Source: Ilyobacter_A sp963668015 (GTDB taxonomy: Bacteria; Fusobacteriota; Fusobacteriia; Fusobacteriales; Fusobacteriaceae). Taken from it: a DNA stretch of 63,973 nt. The position numbers and the translations under genes were made by a program. Positions within the stretch are counted from its first letter, which is position 1, and every line of letters starts with the position of its first letter. The stretch lies in NCBI GenBank assembly GCA_963668015.2, contig CAXXCR010000011.1, positions 1-63,973 of the forward strand. Direction: 5' to 3'. This document shows, piece by piece, positions 18,292 through 26,961 of this stretch. Below the pieces are notes generated by a model. It was not told where the DNA came from. It was given only the letters and a program-made list of their open reading frames with translations, and did no database searches.

Positions 18292-19350
18292 TTAGTTCTT
18301 TTTTTCTCTTATCATCTCAATGCGATTTTTCCCCTTACTTTTAGCCTTATAAAGTAAAATGTCAATTACTTTAATTATGCTGTCTTCGTTACAATCTTTG
18401 CTATGTGCATTTCCAATTTCCATTATTCCGGCACTAAAACTAATTCTAACATTTTCTTTTTCCCAATTCATAGCGTTAACTTTGTCTTTTAGTCTAGAAA
18501 TAATCTTGTATCCTTGTTCTAAATTTGTCTTTGAAAGTATAATTATGAATTCTTCTCCACCATACCTACCAACATAGTCTCCTTCTCTTAAATTTTCTTT
18601 GAATATACCTGCAATTTTTTTTAAAACTTTGTCACCGAAAAGATGTCCAAAACAATTCATTTATATTTTTGAAGTCGTCCAAATCCAGAAGTATGACAGA
18701 AATTGGGTGCTTTGTACTGTCAGCTACTTCCAACTTTAATTTTTTTAGTAATATACCTTCTATTGTAAATATCTGTAAGTTCGTCGATCATAGCCATTTT
18801 CCTTAGTTCTTCTTCAATTTTTTTTCTGATGCTTATGTCTCTTACAAAGGCTATCAATCTTTTTTCACCGTTAATTTTTACAAACTTGGTATTTATCTCA
18901 GTTGGAAATAATGTCCCGTTTTTTTTCATGTTTATCCTTTCAACATACCTGTATCCTGTTGCCATGTCGTCAGGAATAATCTCCGGCAGATCTTCAGCAA
19001 ACTCCTTCGGAACAAGATCCTTTATGGATTTTGTGAGCATCTCCTCTTTTGTATAGCCAAAAATCTCATGACCGCTTTTGTTGCAATCCAATATTTCTCC
19101 TTTTTCATTCTCTATGTAAATCCCATCAAGTGAGAGCTCTATTAAGGTCTCATACACATTTTTAGTTTGCTCTACGTAACCAAGTACCCTATAGATGAGA
19201 ATTATGGTAAAAGCTATGTATATGGAGGTCAAAAAAAAAATTTGTGTATGCGTTGAATATATTATCAAAAACTAATTCATCTAAATAGAAAAAAAGTAGA
19301 CTAGATAAAAGATATATGCTTATTATTTTTAGAGAAAATTTTTTCTTCAT
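18292..19350 (-). pseudogene. Membrane PAS-GGDEF diguanylate cyclase, three frameshifts
   Basis: A diguanylate cyclase of about 351 residues after removing three extra bases. The corrected N-terminus, 'MKKKFSLKIISIYLLSSLLFFYLDE' from 19350 behind GTGAGGT, gives two membrane segments, followed by PAS ('LIELSLDGIYIENEKGEILDCNKSGHEIFGYTKEEML') and GGDEF ('IDELTDIYNRRYI ... DLDDFKNIN ... RYGGEEFIIIL'). The catalytic half is intact. Breaks: T10 (minus sense, 19231-19240), A7 at 18741-18747, and GAATTG near 18657. Removing one base at each restores the family sequence. No EAL domain. As read, transmembrane and catalytic parts are not joined. Confidence 0.85.
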
Positions 19351-19644
19351 ATAGACCTCACTTTCAGATTGGTTAAAAATTCAAGATCCAGGATACTTTT
19401 TATAAAATTATTTCTAAATAATATTCTGGCGAATTTAAAATAACAGTGACTTTATTGCGAAAACATTTTATTGAGGATTAACTAATAACTATACGGCGAT
19501 AAATTATATAACAAAATCGGCATTGAATTATAAAATAAAAACTTCACATATATTATTAAATGAAATGCTAAAATATCCTTCTATATGTCCTTAAAAAAAT
19601 TGTCCAATTTATTGTAGACTATCCAATACAGGATCTTAAAATTA

Positions 19645-19911
19645 TTATACAAATTTATAGTGTTTTTTTATATCTTTAATTATATCCCAGTTGCACGACA
19701 TCCCTTTTGGAAAAGTCACGTAGTCTCCTGGGAATATTTCAACTGGTTCTCCGTCTTCTGGAGTGACTACTACTTGCCCTTCTAAAATATAACACACTTC
19801 TGTTTCATAGTAGTGCCAGGGAAACTCGGAAACCTCCTTTTCCCATACAGGCCATTTTTTTATATCTTCTAATTGTTCATCAGAAATATTTTTTTCGATT
19901 TTAATTTTCAT
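19645..19911 (-). CDS. Small cupin-domain protein
   Basis: An 88-residue single-domain cupin: 'PWHYYETEVCYILEGQVVVTPEDGEPVEIFPGDYVTFPKGMSCNWDI' covers both cupin motifs, similar to the EutQ-like Cupin_3 group. I use the ATG at 19911, spaced correctly from GGGGGAT; an upstream in-frame ATG at 19974 has no such site. The metal-binding His/Glu set is reduced (Glu in YETE is visible). Such proteins often bind small metabolites; role here unknown. Confidence 0.8.
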   Translation of the reverse strand: MKIKIEKNISDEQLEDIKKWPVWEKEVSEFPWHYYETEVCYILEGQVVVTPEDGEPVEIFPGDYVTFPKGMSCNWDIIKDIKKHYKFV

Positions 19912-20058
19912 TGTGATATCCCCCTTTTTATACTTTTCAAGATTAATTGTACCCAGTTTTTGTTGGTATTTCAAGAGGAGTACTTTTCATATTTTAAAAG
20001 ATTTCGGGAATTTATTTTTTTGATAATTTTATTGGATCAAACAAAAATCAAAAATTTC

Positions 20059-20087
20059 TTGACAGTATTTTATGCTGGTGTTATACT
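20059..20087 (+). promoter_or_regulatory. Promoter of the thiamine operon
   Basis: TTGACA (20059-20064), a 17-base spacer and TATACT (20082-20087) form a near-consensus promoter about 30 bases before the riboswitch. Confidence 0.85.
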
Positions 20088-20114
20088 CATACTCGTAAAA
20101 CCTAATACAATCGT

Positions 20115-20194
20115 TCGCTAGGGGAGCCATTTGGCTGAGAGGTAATAACCGACCCTTTGAACCTGATCTGGATAATACCAGCGTAGGGAAGCGT
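20115..20194 (+). promoter_or_regulatory. TPP riboswitch (THI element)
   Basis: Classic THI-box blocks in order: AGGGGAGCC, GGCTGAGAGG, ACCCTTTGAACCTGATCTGG, ATAATACCAGCGTAGGGAAG. It lies directly downstream of the promoter at 20059 and 390 bases before thiS. Binding of thiamine pyrophosphate would be expected to favour the terminator at 20256, shutting down the thi operon. Confidence 0.97.
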
Positions 20195-20255
20195 GTCGCG
20201 TCTTTTATGATATTTGGGCTGTTTTGGCTCGGATATTTATATGTGAAACAGATGA

Positions 20256-20289
20256 GGCCGTATACCTTCTTGGTGTACGGCCATTTTTT
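20256..20289 (+). terminator. Riboswitch-associated terminator
   Basis: GGCCGTATACC (20256-20266) pairs with GGTGTACGGCC (20272-20282), followed by ATTTTTT. Position between the TPP aptamer and thiS suggests it is the expression platform. Confidence 0.85.
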
Positions 20290-20584
20290 ATTTAACTGTA
20301 CATTTAGGCAATGAAGATAAAGACGTGGATAAGGATGAAAAGAAGGAACAGCATGAATATAAACGGGTAGCTGGAATGGTAATAAAAAGGTTTCGGGATT
20401 GACCGCTTTAAACTGCGTGCGGCGATAAGCCTGAAATTTAAAAACTGATTTTTAAGAGTCAATTTATTCTCCTTTCCTGTGGATTATTTACGTTTATTAT
20501 ATCCTGTTTTTGTTCAAAGTGTATGTAAAGACTGTAAAAAAAGTGTGTAATAAATTTGATATATAGTTTGTTCGGAGGTGACTT
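20290..20584. other. Leader between riboswitch terminator and thiS
   Basis: About 295 bases of leader with no open frame that I can support. There is no second clear promoter; the only recognisable signal is the ribosome site of thiS at its end. Confidence 0.4.
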
Positions 20585-20785
20585 GTGGAGGTAAGGGTAA
20601 ACGGTAAGGCGGAGAAATTGGAAGCTCAGATGAACATTATGGATTTTGTGACAAGCAAGGGGCTTGAGCCAAAAGGTGTCGTAATGCTTGTAAACGATGA
20701 GATGGTGAAAAGGGAATTTTGGTCGAAAATACTTATAGAGGAAAATGACAGCCTGGAAGTATTGCGTTTTGTTTCAGGAGGATAA
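20585..20785 (+). CDS. thiS: Sulfur carrier protein ThiS
   Basis: A 66-residue ubiquitin-like sulfur carrier. It ends in 'LRFVSGG'; the terminal Gly-Gly is adenylated by ThiF and then thiocarboxylated, giving the sulfur for the thiazole ring. It starts with GTG behind GGAGGTG and is the first gene of the operon thiS-thiG-thiH-thiF-thiD2/E-thiC. The length is normal. Confidence 0.95.
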   Translation: MEVRVNGKAEKLEAQMNIMDFVTSKGLEPKGVVMLVNDEMVKREFWSKILIEENDSLEVLRFVSGG

Positions 20786-20800
20786 AATAGGGAGGTAAAT

Positions 20801-21568
20801 ATGGATAAATTAATATTGGGCGGAAAAGAATTTTCAAATAGACTTTTGACTGGTACAGGGAAGTTTGCTTCAAAAGAGCTGATACCAGGTATGCTTGCTT
20901 CAAGTGAATCAGAGATGATAACTATGGCGCTTAGAAGGGTGGACTTTTCGTCTCCTCAGGAAAATATATTAAACTTCGTACCTAAGGATGTAAACCTTTT
21001 GCCAAATACTTCCGGAGCAAGGAATGCGGAAGAGGCAATAAAAATAGCCAGAATCGCAAGAGAAGCTGGCTGCGGGGATTTTATAAAAATAGAGATCATA
21101 AATGATATGAAATATCTTATGCCGGACAACGAAGAGACAATTAAGGCTACTAAAGTGTTGGCAGAGGAAGGGTTCAAGGTATTGCCTTATATGATGCCAG
21201 ACCTGATTGCAGCAAAAAAAATGGAGGAAGCTGGAGCAGCTGCAGTTATGCCTCTGGGAGCACCAATAGGATCGAATAAAGGTCTTCAAACAAAACATAT
21301 AATAAAACTGCTTATAGAGAACGTAAATGTCCCTATAATAGTTGATGCTGGGATAGGTAAACCTTCACATGCGTGCGAGGCAATGGAGATGGGTGCGGAC
21401 GCAGTACTTGTGAATACAGCCATAGCAGATGCCGAAGATCCTGTAGTTATGGGAAGGGCGTTTAAATTGGCTGTTGAAGCTGGAAGAGCTGCATATTTGT
21501 CAAAAATGGCAGAGGAAAAAGAATATGCAAGTGCTTCTTCGCCGCTTACAGGTTTCTTACACGATTAG
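20801..21568 (+). CDS. thiG: Thiazole synthase ThiG
   Basis: A 255-residue TIM-barrel enzyme that builds the thiazole phosphate from deoxyxylulose 5-phosphate, dehydroglycine and ThiS-thiocarboxylate. Family sequence: 'LGGKEFSNRLLTGTGKF', 'MALRRVDF', 'LLPNTSGARNAEEA', 'FIKIEIINDMKYLMPDN', 'MPLGAPIGSNKGL', 'VDAGIGKPSHACEAMEMGADAVLVNTAIADA' and the C-terminal 'ASSPLTGF'. The 'KIEII' Lys is the expected Schiff-base residue. GGGAGG precedes the ATG, 15 bases after thiS. Confidence 0.97.
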   Translation: MDKLILGGKEFSNRLLTGTGKFASKELIPGMLASSESEMITMALRRVDFSSPQENILNFVPKDVNLLPNTSGARNAEEAIKIARIAREAGCGDFIKIEIINDMKYLMPDNEETIKATKVLAEEGFKVLPYMMPDLIAAKKMEEAGAAAVMPLGAPIGSNKGLQTKHIIKLLIENVNVPIIVDAGIGKPSHACEAMEMGADAVLVNTAIADAEDPVVMGRAFKLAVEAGRAAYLSKMAEEKEYASASSPLTGFLHD

Positions 21569-21585
21569 TATTTAGAGGGGGACAT

Positions 21586-22692
21586 ATGTCATATTATGAA
21601 ATAGTAGATAAATTTAGCAACTTTGATTTTGAGGGATACTTTGATAAAGTAACCGATGCAGATGTCATCAGGAGCATAGAAAAAGATCAGTTGAACCACT
21701 TTGATTTCTTAAACCTCCTGTCGGACAATGCCAAAAAGTACTTGGAGCCAATTGCAAGAAAGGCCAATGCACTTACAAGGCAGCACTTCGGTAGGACTTT
21801 GGCGCTGTACATACCGATATATGTATCGAACTACTGCACCAACAAATGTGTATACTGTGGTTTTAATAAAGAGAACAGCATAAAAAGGAAACATCTTAAT
21901 TTGGAGGAAATAGAAAAAGAGGCAGTTGAGATAGCTAAAACCGGGATAAAACATATACTTCTTTTAACAGGTGAAGCAAAAGGTCTGGTTACAATGGACT
22001 ATATCGAGGACGCCGTAAAAATACTGAAAAAGCATTTTGCCTCTGTAGCAATAGAGATATTTCCTATGGACACCGAAGAGTACAGTTCTTTAAAAGAGAT
22101 TGGTGTGGACGGCCTTACGGTGTATCAGGAGACCTATGATAAAGATGTGTACGATGAAGTACACTTGGCAGGTCAAAAGAAAGATTATATGTACAGGCTT
22201 AATACCCCTGAAAGAGGGGCTAAGGCCGGACTTCGTACTGTAAATATGGGAACCCTTTTCGGACTGAGCGAGATAAAAAGAGAGGCCTTTTTCAGCGGGA
22301 TGCACGCAAAGTATCTGATGGACAAGTACCTTGGGACTGAGTTTTCCCTGTCGCTTCCAAGGATAAACAACGCAGAGGGCGGATTTCAGGCAAAATACCA
22401 GCTGGATGATGTTACCTTTGTTCAGTTTATGCTTGCCTACAGACTGTTTATGCCTAAGGTAGGTATAAATGTATCCACGAGGGAGACGGCTGAGTTCAGG
22501 GACCACCTTTTAAAATTAGGGGTTACAAAATTCTCTGCAGGGTCTAAAACAAGTGTAGGAGGGTACCAGAAAGAAGACGAATCCACAGAACAGTTTGAGA
22601 TATCAGACAGCCGTAGTGTGGAAGAGATCGTAAACATGATAAAGTCGAAAAACTATCAAGTTGTATACAAAGACTGGGAGATGATAGTATGA
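21586..22692 (+). CDS. thiH: 2-iminoacetate synthase ThiH (radical SAM)
   Basis: A 368-residue radical SAM enzyme that cleaves tyrosine to p-cresol and dehydroglycine, the anaerobic source of the glycine unit for ThiG. The [4Fe-4S] cysteines are in 'CTNKCVYCGF' (CxxxCxxC). Also seen: 'HILLLTGEA', 'TVYQETYD' and 'GAKAGLRTVNMGTLFGL'. It starts behind GAGGGGG, and its stop overlaps the thiF start by four bases (ATGA), implying coupled translation. Use of ThiH rather than ThiO glycine oxidase fits an anaerobe. Confidence 0.97.
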   Translation: MSYYEIVDKFSNFDFEGYFDKVTDADVIRSIEKDQLNHFDFLNLLSDNAKKYLEPIARKANALTRQHFGRTLALYIPIYVSNYCTNKCVYCGFNKENSIKRKHLNLEEIEKEAVEIAKTGIKHILLLTGEAKGLVTMDYIEDAVKILKKHFASVAIEIFPMDTEEYSSLKEIGVDGLTVYQETYDKDVYDEVHLAGQKKDYMYRLNTPERGAKAGLRTVNMGTLFGLSEIKREAFFSGMHAKYLMDKYLGTEFSLSLPRINNAEGGFQAKYQLDDVTFVQFMLAYRLFMPKVGINVSTRETAEFRDHLLKLGVTKFSAGSKTSVGGYQKEDESTEQFEISDSRSVEEIVNMIKSKNYQVVYKDWEMIV

Positions 22693-23237
22693 GAATAGGG
22701 ATAGCAGGTGCAGGCGGATTAGGGTCCAATGTTGCTGTAAACCTGGTAAGATCCGGAGTTAAAAAGTTAAAAATAGTTGATTTTGATGTTGTCGATGAAT
22801 CGAACTTGAACAGGCAGTTTTATTTCAAGGATCAAGTGGGGCAGGTAAAGGTGGAAGCGCTTCGTGAAAACCTTTTAAGAATTGAACCCGACCTGGATAT
22901 AGAAGTTATAAATGAAAAACTGGACAGGGGCAATATGAAGGATACATTTCATGACTGCGAAATCGTAGTAGAGGCCTTCGACAAGAAGCACTACAAAGCC
23001 ATACTCATAGAGGAGTGTATGTTTCACAAAAAACTCATAGTGGCAGGATCGGGGATAGCACACTACGACTTAGAAGATATTGAAACAAAAAAAATAGGTA
23101 ATAGAGTATACGTAGTGGGCGACTTCACTACTGATATAGAAAAGTACAGGACATATTCCGCTAAGGTGGGAATAGTGGCTGCAATGATGGCAAATATAGT
23201 TCTCGAAAAAGGGGGATTTTATGACGGGGATGCATAG
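22689..23237 (+). CDS. thiF: ThiS adenylyltransferase ThiF, short form
   Basis: A 182-residue E1-like enzyme that adenylates the ThiS C-terminus. The ATP-binding Rossmann region is clear: 'RIGIAGAGGLGSNVAVNLVRSG', 'VDFDVVDESNLNRQFYF', 'GQVKVEALRENLLRI'. It is shorter than E. coli ThiF (about 250) and has no C-terminal CxxC zinc pair, which is usual for the short ThiF of anaerobes. Its end overlaps the next gene by 17 bases. Confidence 0.93.
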   Translation: MRIGIAGAGGLGSNVAVNLVRSGVKKLKIVDFDVVDESNLNRQFYFKDQVGQVKVEALRENLLRIEPDLDIEVINEKLDRGNMKDTFHDCEIVVEAFDKKHYKAILIEECMFHKKLIVAGSGIAHYDLEDIETKKIGNRVYVVGDFTTDIEKYRTYSAKVGIVAAMMANIVLEKGGFYDGDA

Positions 23238-24240
23238 GATTTTGGATGCAAATGTAAATAGAGCAGCAGAGGGTATAAGGGTATTAGAAGATGTCCTGAG
23301 GTTCTATTTTGAAGATGAAGCAATGACAACTGAATTTAGAAAAATGCGTCACAAGTTGAGAAAATCTCTTCTGGAAATGGACGACAGTTTTATAAACTGC
23401 AGGGATTCACAGCATGATATAGGCAGGGAGATAAGCAAAGCCAGTACCCTCGACAAAAAGACCAGCTTAAAGCAGTTGGTAAATGCCAATTTTAAGAGAG
23501 TGACAGAGGCTATCAGAGTCTTGGAGGAGACCCTTAAAATAGTTGGACATTATTCAATCTCAAAAGATATGGAGGGCCTTAGATACCAGGCTTATTATCT
23601 TGAGAAAGAGTATGCGAAAAAGTTTAAAAAAGATATTCCGTTGGGGCTTTACGGGATAACAGGGGAAAAGTTTGCAAACGGAAAATCAAACCTTCAGTGT
23701 GTACAAGAGATGATAGACGCAGGGATCAAAATTATACAGTACAGAGAAAAGGAAAAAATGTATCGTCATAAGATAGAGGAAGCGAAGCAGATAGCCAAGC
23801 TGTGTCATGAAAATGGTGTTCTTTTCATAGTAAACGACCACATAGACCTGGCGGTTTTAGTGGATGCCGACGGGGTACACGTAGGTCAAGACGACATGAA
23901 GATATCTGATGTCAGAGCTATAATCGGTGAAGAGAAGATTGTAGGGGTATCTACCCATAGTCCCGAGCAGGCAAAAAAAGCCCAAGAAGATGGAGCTGAC
24001 TACATAGGAGTTGGACCTATATTTAAAACTACAACTAAGGACACAGCACCGGTTGGACTTGGGTACCTGGAGTTTGCTGTGGAAAATGTAGATATACCGT
24101 TTATAGCCATAGGCGGAATAAAAGAACACAATATTGAAGAAGTGTTAAAAAGAGGCGCTAAGAGACTGTGCCTTGTGAGTGAAGTGGTGGGAGCAGAAAA
24201 TATAAAAGAGCTTGTTGATAGAATAAATTCAAAATTATAA
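23221..24240 (+). CDS. thiE: ThiD2-ThiE fusion: HMP-phosphate kinase plus thiamine-phosphate synthase
   Basis: A 339-residue two-domain protein. Residues 1-135 ('ILDANVNRAAEGIRVLEDVLRF', 'RDSQHDIGREI', 'NFKRVTEAIRVLEETLKI') match the ThiD2 domain, which supplies HMP-phosphate kinase activity in organisms lacking canonical ThiD. Residues 140-339 are ThiE ('LYGITGEKF', 'IIQYREKEK', 'FIVNDHIDLAVLVDADGVHVGQDD', 'GVSTHSPEQAKKAQEDGADYIGVGPIFKTTTK', 'IAIGGI'), which joins HMP-PP and thiazole phosphate. The start at 23221 lies behind GGGGGA inside the end of thiF. No thiD or thiM is present nearby, consistent with the fusion doing both steps. Confidence 0.93.
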   Translation: MTGMHRILDANVNRAAEGIRVLEDVLRFYFEDEAMTTEFRKMRHKLRKSLLEMDDSFINCRDSQHDIGREISKASTLDKKTSLKQLVNANFKRVTEAIRVLEETLKIVGHYSISKDMEGLRYQAYYLEKEYAKKFKKDIPLGLYGITGEKFANGKSNLQCVQEMIDAGIKIIQYREKEKMYRHKIEEAKQIAKLCHENGVLFIVNDHIDLAVLVDADGVHVGQDDMKISDVRAIIGEEKIVGVSTHSPEQAKKAQEDGADYIGVGPIFKTTTKDTAPVGLGYLEFAVENVDIPFIAIGGIKEHNIEEVLKRGAKRLCLVSEVVGAENIKELVDRINSKL

Positions 24241-24255
24241 ATCGGAGGTAAAATA

Positions 24256-25533
24256 ATGACATATACAACTCAAATGGATGCGGCTAAAAAGGGTGTACTT
24301 ACGAAAGAGATGGAAGACGTATTAAGAGACGAGCAGATAAGCAAAGAAGAACTTATGGAAAAAATGGCAAGTGGAAAAATAGTTATTCCTGCAAATAAAA
24401 ATCATAAAAACCTTAGAGGTATAGCTGTAGGAGAGGGGACGAAGACAAAGGTTAACGTAAACCTGGGTGTATCTGAGGATAAGTGCGACCCTAATGCAGA
24501 GCTTGAGAAGGCTAAAATGGCTATAAAATATAAATCGGATGCTATAATGGATCTAAGTACTTTTGGAGACACAGCTAAACATAGAAGAAGACTGGTTGAA
24601 GAGATCCCGGTAATGATAGGGACAGTTCCAATGTACGATGCAGTGGCAAAGTACGGAAAAAACATAAAAGATATGACGGAAGAGGATCTTTTCCAAGTTG
24701 TTGAAGAACATGCGAAAGACGGTATAGACTTCCTTACAATACACGCAGGATTCAACAGGGTAGCTGCTGAAAGAGTTGACAACAACCCTAGACTTACTAG
24801 TATAGTAAGCAGAGGAGGATCTATCCTTTATGAGTGGATGAAGCTAAATGATAAAGAAAATCCTTTTTATGAGCACTATGACAGACTTCTTGATATCTGT
24901 GAAGAATATGATGTTACATTGAGCCTTGGTGACGGTCTTAGACCTGGAAGTATAAAAGATTCGACAGATGCACCTCAAATACAAGAACTTATAATTCTTG
25001 GAGAGCTTACAAAGCGTGCATGGGAAAGAAATGTACAAGTTATGATAGAGGGGCCTGGACATGTACCTTTAAATGAAATCGTAACAAATATGCAAATTCA
25101 AAAGAAGCTTTGCCACGGAGCACCATTCTATATCCTAGGACCTATCGTAACAGATATCGCACCTGGATATGACCATATTACATCAGCTATCGGTGGGACT
25201 TTAGCGGCTGCAAATGGCGCTGATTTCCTATGCTATGTAACACCAGCAGAACACCTTAGACTTCCAGATTTAGATGATATGAAGGAAGGACTTATGGCTT
25301 CTAGAATAGCGGCGCACGCAGCAGATATAGCCAAAGGAGTAAAAGGAGCAATAGAGTGGGATCACAAAATGAGTGAGGCCAGAGGAAAGCTTGATTGGAA
25401 AACAATGTTTGATCTATCAATTGACCCAGAAAAAGCCAGAGAATACAGGGCCTCTTCTATGCCTCTAGACGGAGAAGTGTGCACAATGTGTGGAGACTTA
25501 TGCCCTATTAAAAGAACAAAAAAGGACGCATAG
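24256..25533 (+). CDS. thiC: Phosphomethylpyrimidine synthase ThiC
   Basis: A 425-residue radical SAM enzyme converting aminoimidazole ribotide to HMP phosphate. Motifs: 'NLRGIAVGEGTKTKVNVNLGVS', 'DAIMDLSTFGD', 'IDFLTIHAGF', 'VSRGGSILYEWM', 'LSLGDGLRPGSI', 'MIEGPGHVPLNEI', 'ILGPIVTDIAPGYDHITSAIGG' and the C-terminal cluster cysteines in 'CTMCGDLC'. This is the short ThiC type usual in anaerobes, without the long N-terminal domain. It is the last gene of the operon and is followed by a terminator. Confidence 0.97.
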   Translation: MTYTTQMDAAKKGVLTKEMEDVLRDEQISKEELMEKMASGKIVIPANKNHKNLRGIAVGEGTKTKVNVNLGVSEDKCDPNAELEKAKMAIKYKSDAIMDLSTFGDTAKHRRRLVEEIPVMIGTVPMYDAVAKYGKNIKDMTEEDLFQVVEEHAKDGIDFLTIHAGFNRVAAERVDNNPRLTSIVSRGGSILYEWMKLNDKENPFYEHYDRLLDICEEYDVTLSLGDGLRPGSIKDSTDAPQIQELIILGELTKRAWERNVQVMIEGPGHVPLNEIVTNMQIQKKLCHGAPFYILGPIVTDIAPGYDHITSAIGGTLAAANGADFLCYVTPAEHLRLPDLDDMKEGLMASRIAAHAADIAKGVKGAIEWDHKMSEARGKLDWKTMFDLSIDPEKAREYRASSMPLDGEVCTMCGDLCPIKRTKKDA

Positions 25534-25546
25534 ACTGCACAGAGCT

Positions 25547-25579
25547 GGGGGGAGATACGAGTGTATTTTCTCCCTTTTC
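25547..25579 (+). terminator. Terminator of the thiamine operon
   Basis: GGGAGA (25550-25555) pairs with TCTCCC (25569-25574), followed by TTTTCATTTT, just after thiC. Confidence 0.7.
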
Positions 25580-25793
25580 ATTTTGTAATAATTTAAAATA
25601 TAAAATATTGTTGGGGGGCTTGGTGCTTGTTTTGACAGTATATATCTCAGCTTAGTAGGTTCTCATAAGTTCTTAGTGGGGACGGTTTCTGCACAGGATG
25701 TTTTGTACTTGTCCTGTTGAGAGAATGGAGTATCAAATTAACGGGGAATAAGATTAAATTAAGATTAAGCAGCAGTAAAAAAATAAAAATTTA

Positions 25794-25822
25794 TTGACAT
25801 TAAGTAAAGTTTTTTATAAAAT
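25794..25822 (+). promoter_or_regulatory. Promoter of the methionine operon
   Basis: TTGACA (25794-25799), a 17-base spacer and TAAAAT (25817-25822), about 25 bases before the SAM riboswitch. Confidence 0.8.
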
Positions 25823-25847
25823 TTCTACAACACAAAGGAATAGATAA

Positions 25848-25950
25848 ACTTATCAAGAGTGGTGGAGGGACTGGCCCTGTGAAGCCCGACAACCGGTACC
25901 ACGGTATACGGTGTCAAATCCTGCGAAGCTGATGGTTTCGAAAGATAAGA
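25848..25950 (+). promoter_or_regulatory. SAM-I riboswitch (S-box)
   Basis: The S-box landmarks are present: CTTATC at the 5' P1 arm, AAGAGTGGTGGAGGGACTGG, CCCTGTGAAGCCCGACAACC, GGTGTCAAATCCTGC and GAAAGATAAG at the 3' P1 arm. High S-adenosylmethionine should favour the terminator at 25980 and switch off metF-luxS-metH. Confidence 0.97.
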
Positions 25951-25979
25951 GAAAAAGCTTACGAGTAAAGTCTAAACTC

Positions 25980-26012
25980 GGCTGTTTTTCTTATGAAAAA
26001 CAGCCTTTTTTA
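25980..26012 (+). terminator. SAM riboswitch terminator
   Basis: GGCTGTTTTTC (25980-25990) pairs with GAAAAACAGCC (25995-26005), followed by seven T. It is the expression platform of the S-box. Confidence 0.9.
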
Positions 26013-26060
26013 TTAATCTATTCAAAATTGATATAAATTATAGTTTAAGGAGGAATTTTA

Positions 26061-26942
26061 ATGCTTATAAGTGATATTTTTAAGAATAAAAAGCAGGTTA
26101 TATCATTTGAGGTGTTCCCGCCAAAGAAGACTTCTCCAATTGATACAATCTACAAAACTATAGAGGGCCTTTCAGATCTTCCAGCAGATTATATAAGTGT
26201 TACTTATGGTGCCGGAGGTAGTGGTGGAAACAAAACTTTAGAAGTTGCAAGTCTTCTAAAAAACAAGTATAATATAGAACCACTGGTACACCTTACAGGG
26301 ATAAACTTCGACTCACAAGAGTTAGACCAGTTTATAGAAGAGATCAAAAGCAGAGATCTAGAAAATATTTTAGCACTTCGCGGTGACTTGCCTGAGGGTC
26401 TTAGTTTGGAAGAAGCAAAAAATAGAGAATTCCCTACAGGTGTGGACTTGGTGAAGTATTTAAAAAATAAAGATTCATTTTCAGTAGGAGCGGCTTGTTA
26501 TCCTGAGGGTCACTTAGAATCTAAGTATACAAGGGACGACCTTATTTATATGAAAGAAAAATACGACAACGGTGTAGACTTTTTCATAAGCCAGCTTTTC
26601 TTTGAAAATGAAAACTTTTTTGAGTTCGAGAGAGAAGCCAGAAAACTTGGTATCGACGCACCTATACAGGCTGGTATTATGCCGGTTATAAATAAAAATC
26701 AGATACAAAGAGTGCTGTCAATGTGCGGAGCATACTTTCCTAGGAAGTTTATAAAAATCATAAACAGATATGAGGATAATCCGGAGGCTCTTCAAGAAGC
26801 CGGGATAGCTTATGCCACTGAACAGATTATAGACCTGCTTTCGTCGGGTGTAGACGGGATACACTTGTATACAATGAACCGTCCTGAAGTTGCAAGAAAG
26901 ATCATGGATAATATTAAAAACATTGTTAAAACTTTAGGGTAG
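26061..26942 (+). CDS. metF: Methylenetetrahydrofolate reductase MetF
   Basis: A 293-residue flavin TIM-barrel enzyme reducing 5,10-methylene-THF to 5-methyl-THF, the methyl donor for MetH. Motifs: 'ISFEVFPPKK', 'YISVTYGAGGSG', 'PLVHLTGINF', 'ILALRGDLP', 'SVGAACYPEGH', 'DFFISQLFFENENFF' and 'PIQAGIMPVIN'. AAGGAGG precedes the ATG. It is the first gene after the SAM riboswitch in metF-luxS-activation gene-metH. Confidence 0.96.
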   Translation: MLISDIFKNKKQVISFEVFPPKKTSPIDTIYKTIEGLSDLPADYISVTYGAGGSGGNKTLEVASLLKNKYNIEPLVHLTGINFDSQELDQFIEEIKSRDLENILALRGDLPEGLSLEEAKNREFPTGVDLVKYLKNKDSFSVGAACYPEGHLESKYTRDDLIYMKEKYDNGVDFFISQLFFENENFFEFEREARKLGIDAPIQAGIMPVINKNQIQRVLSMCGAYFPRKFIKIINRYEDNPEALQEAGIAYATEQIIDLLSSGVDGIHLYTMNRPEVARKIMDNIKNIVKTLG

Positions 26943-26961
26943 ATATATTTTAGGAGGAAAC

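Noticed and set aside
22090..22506. Long antisense frame (138 codons) within thiH
   Set aside because: thiH is intact and highly conserved on the other strand; antisense frames of this length are common in such genes.
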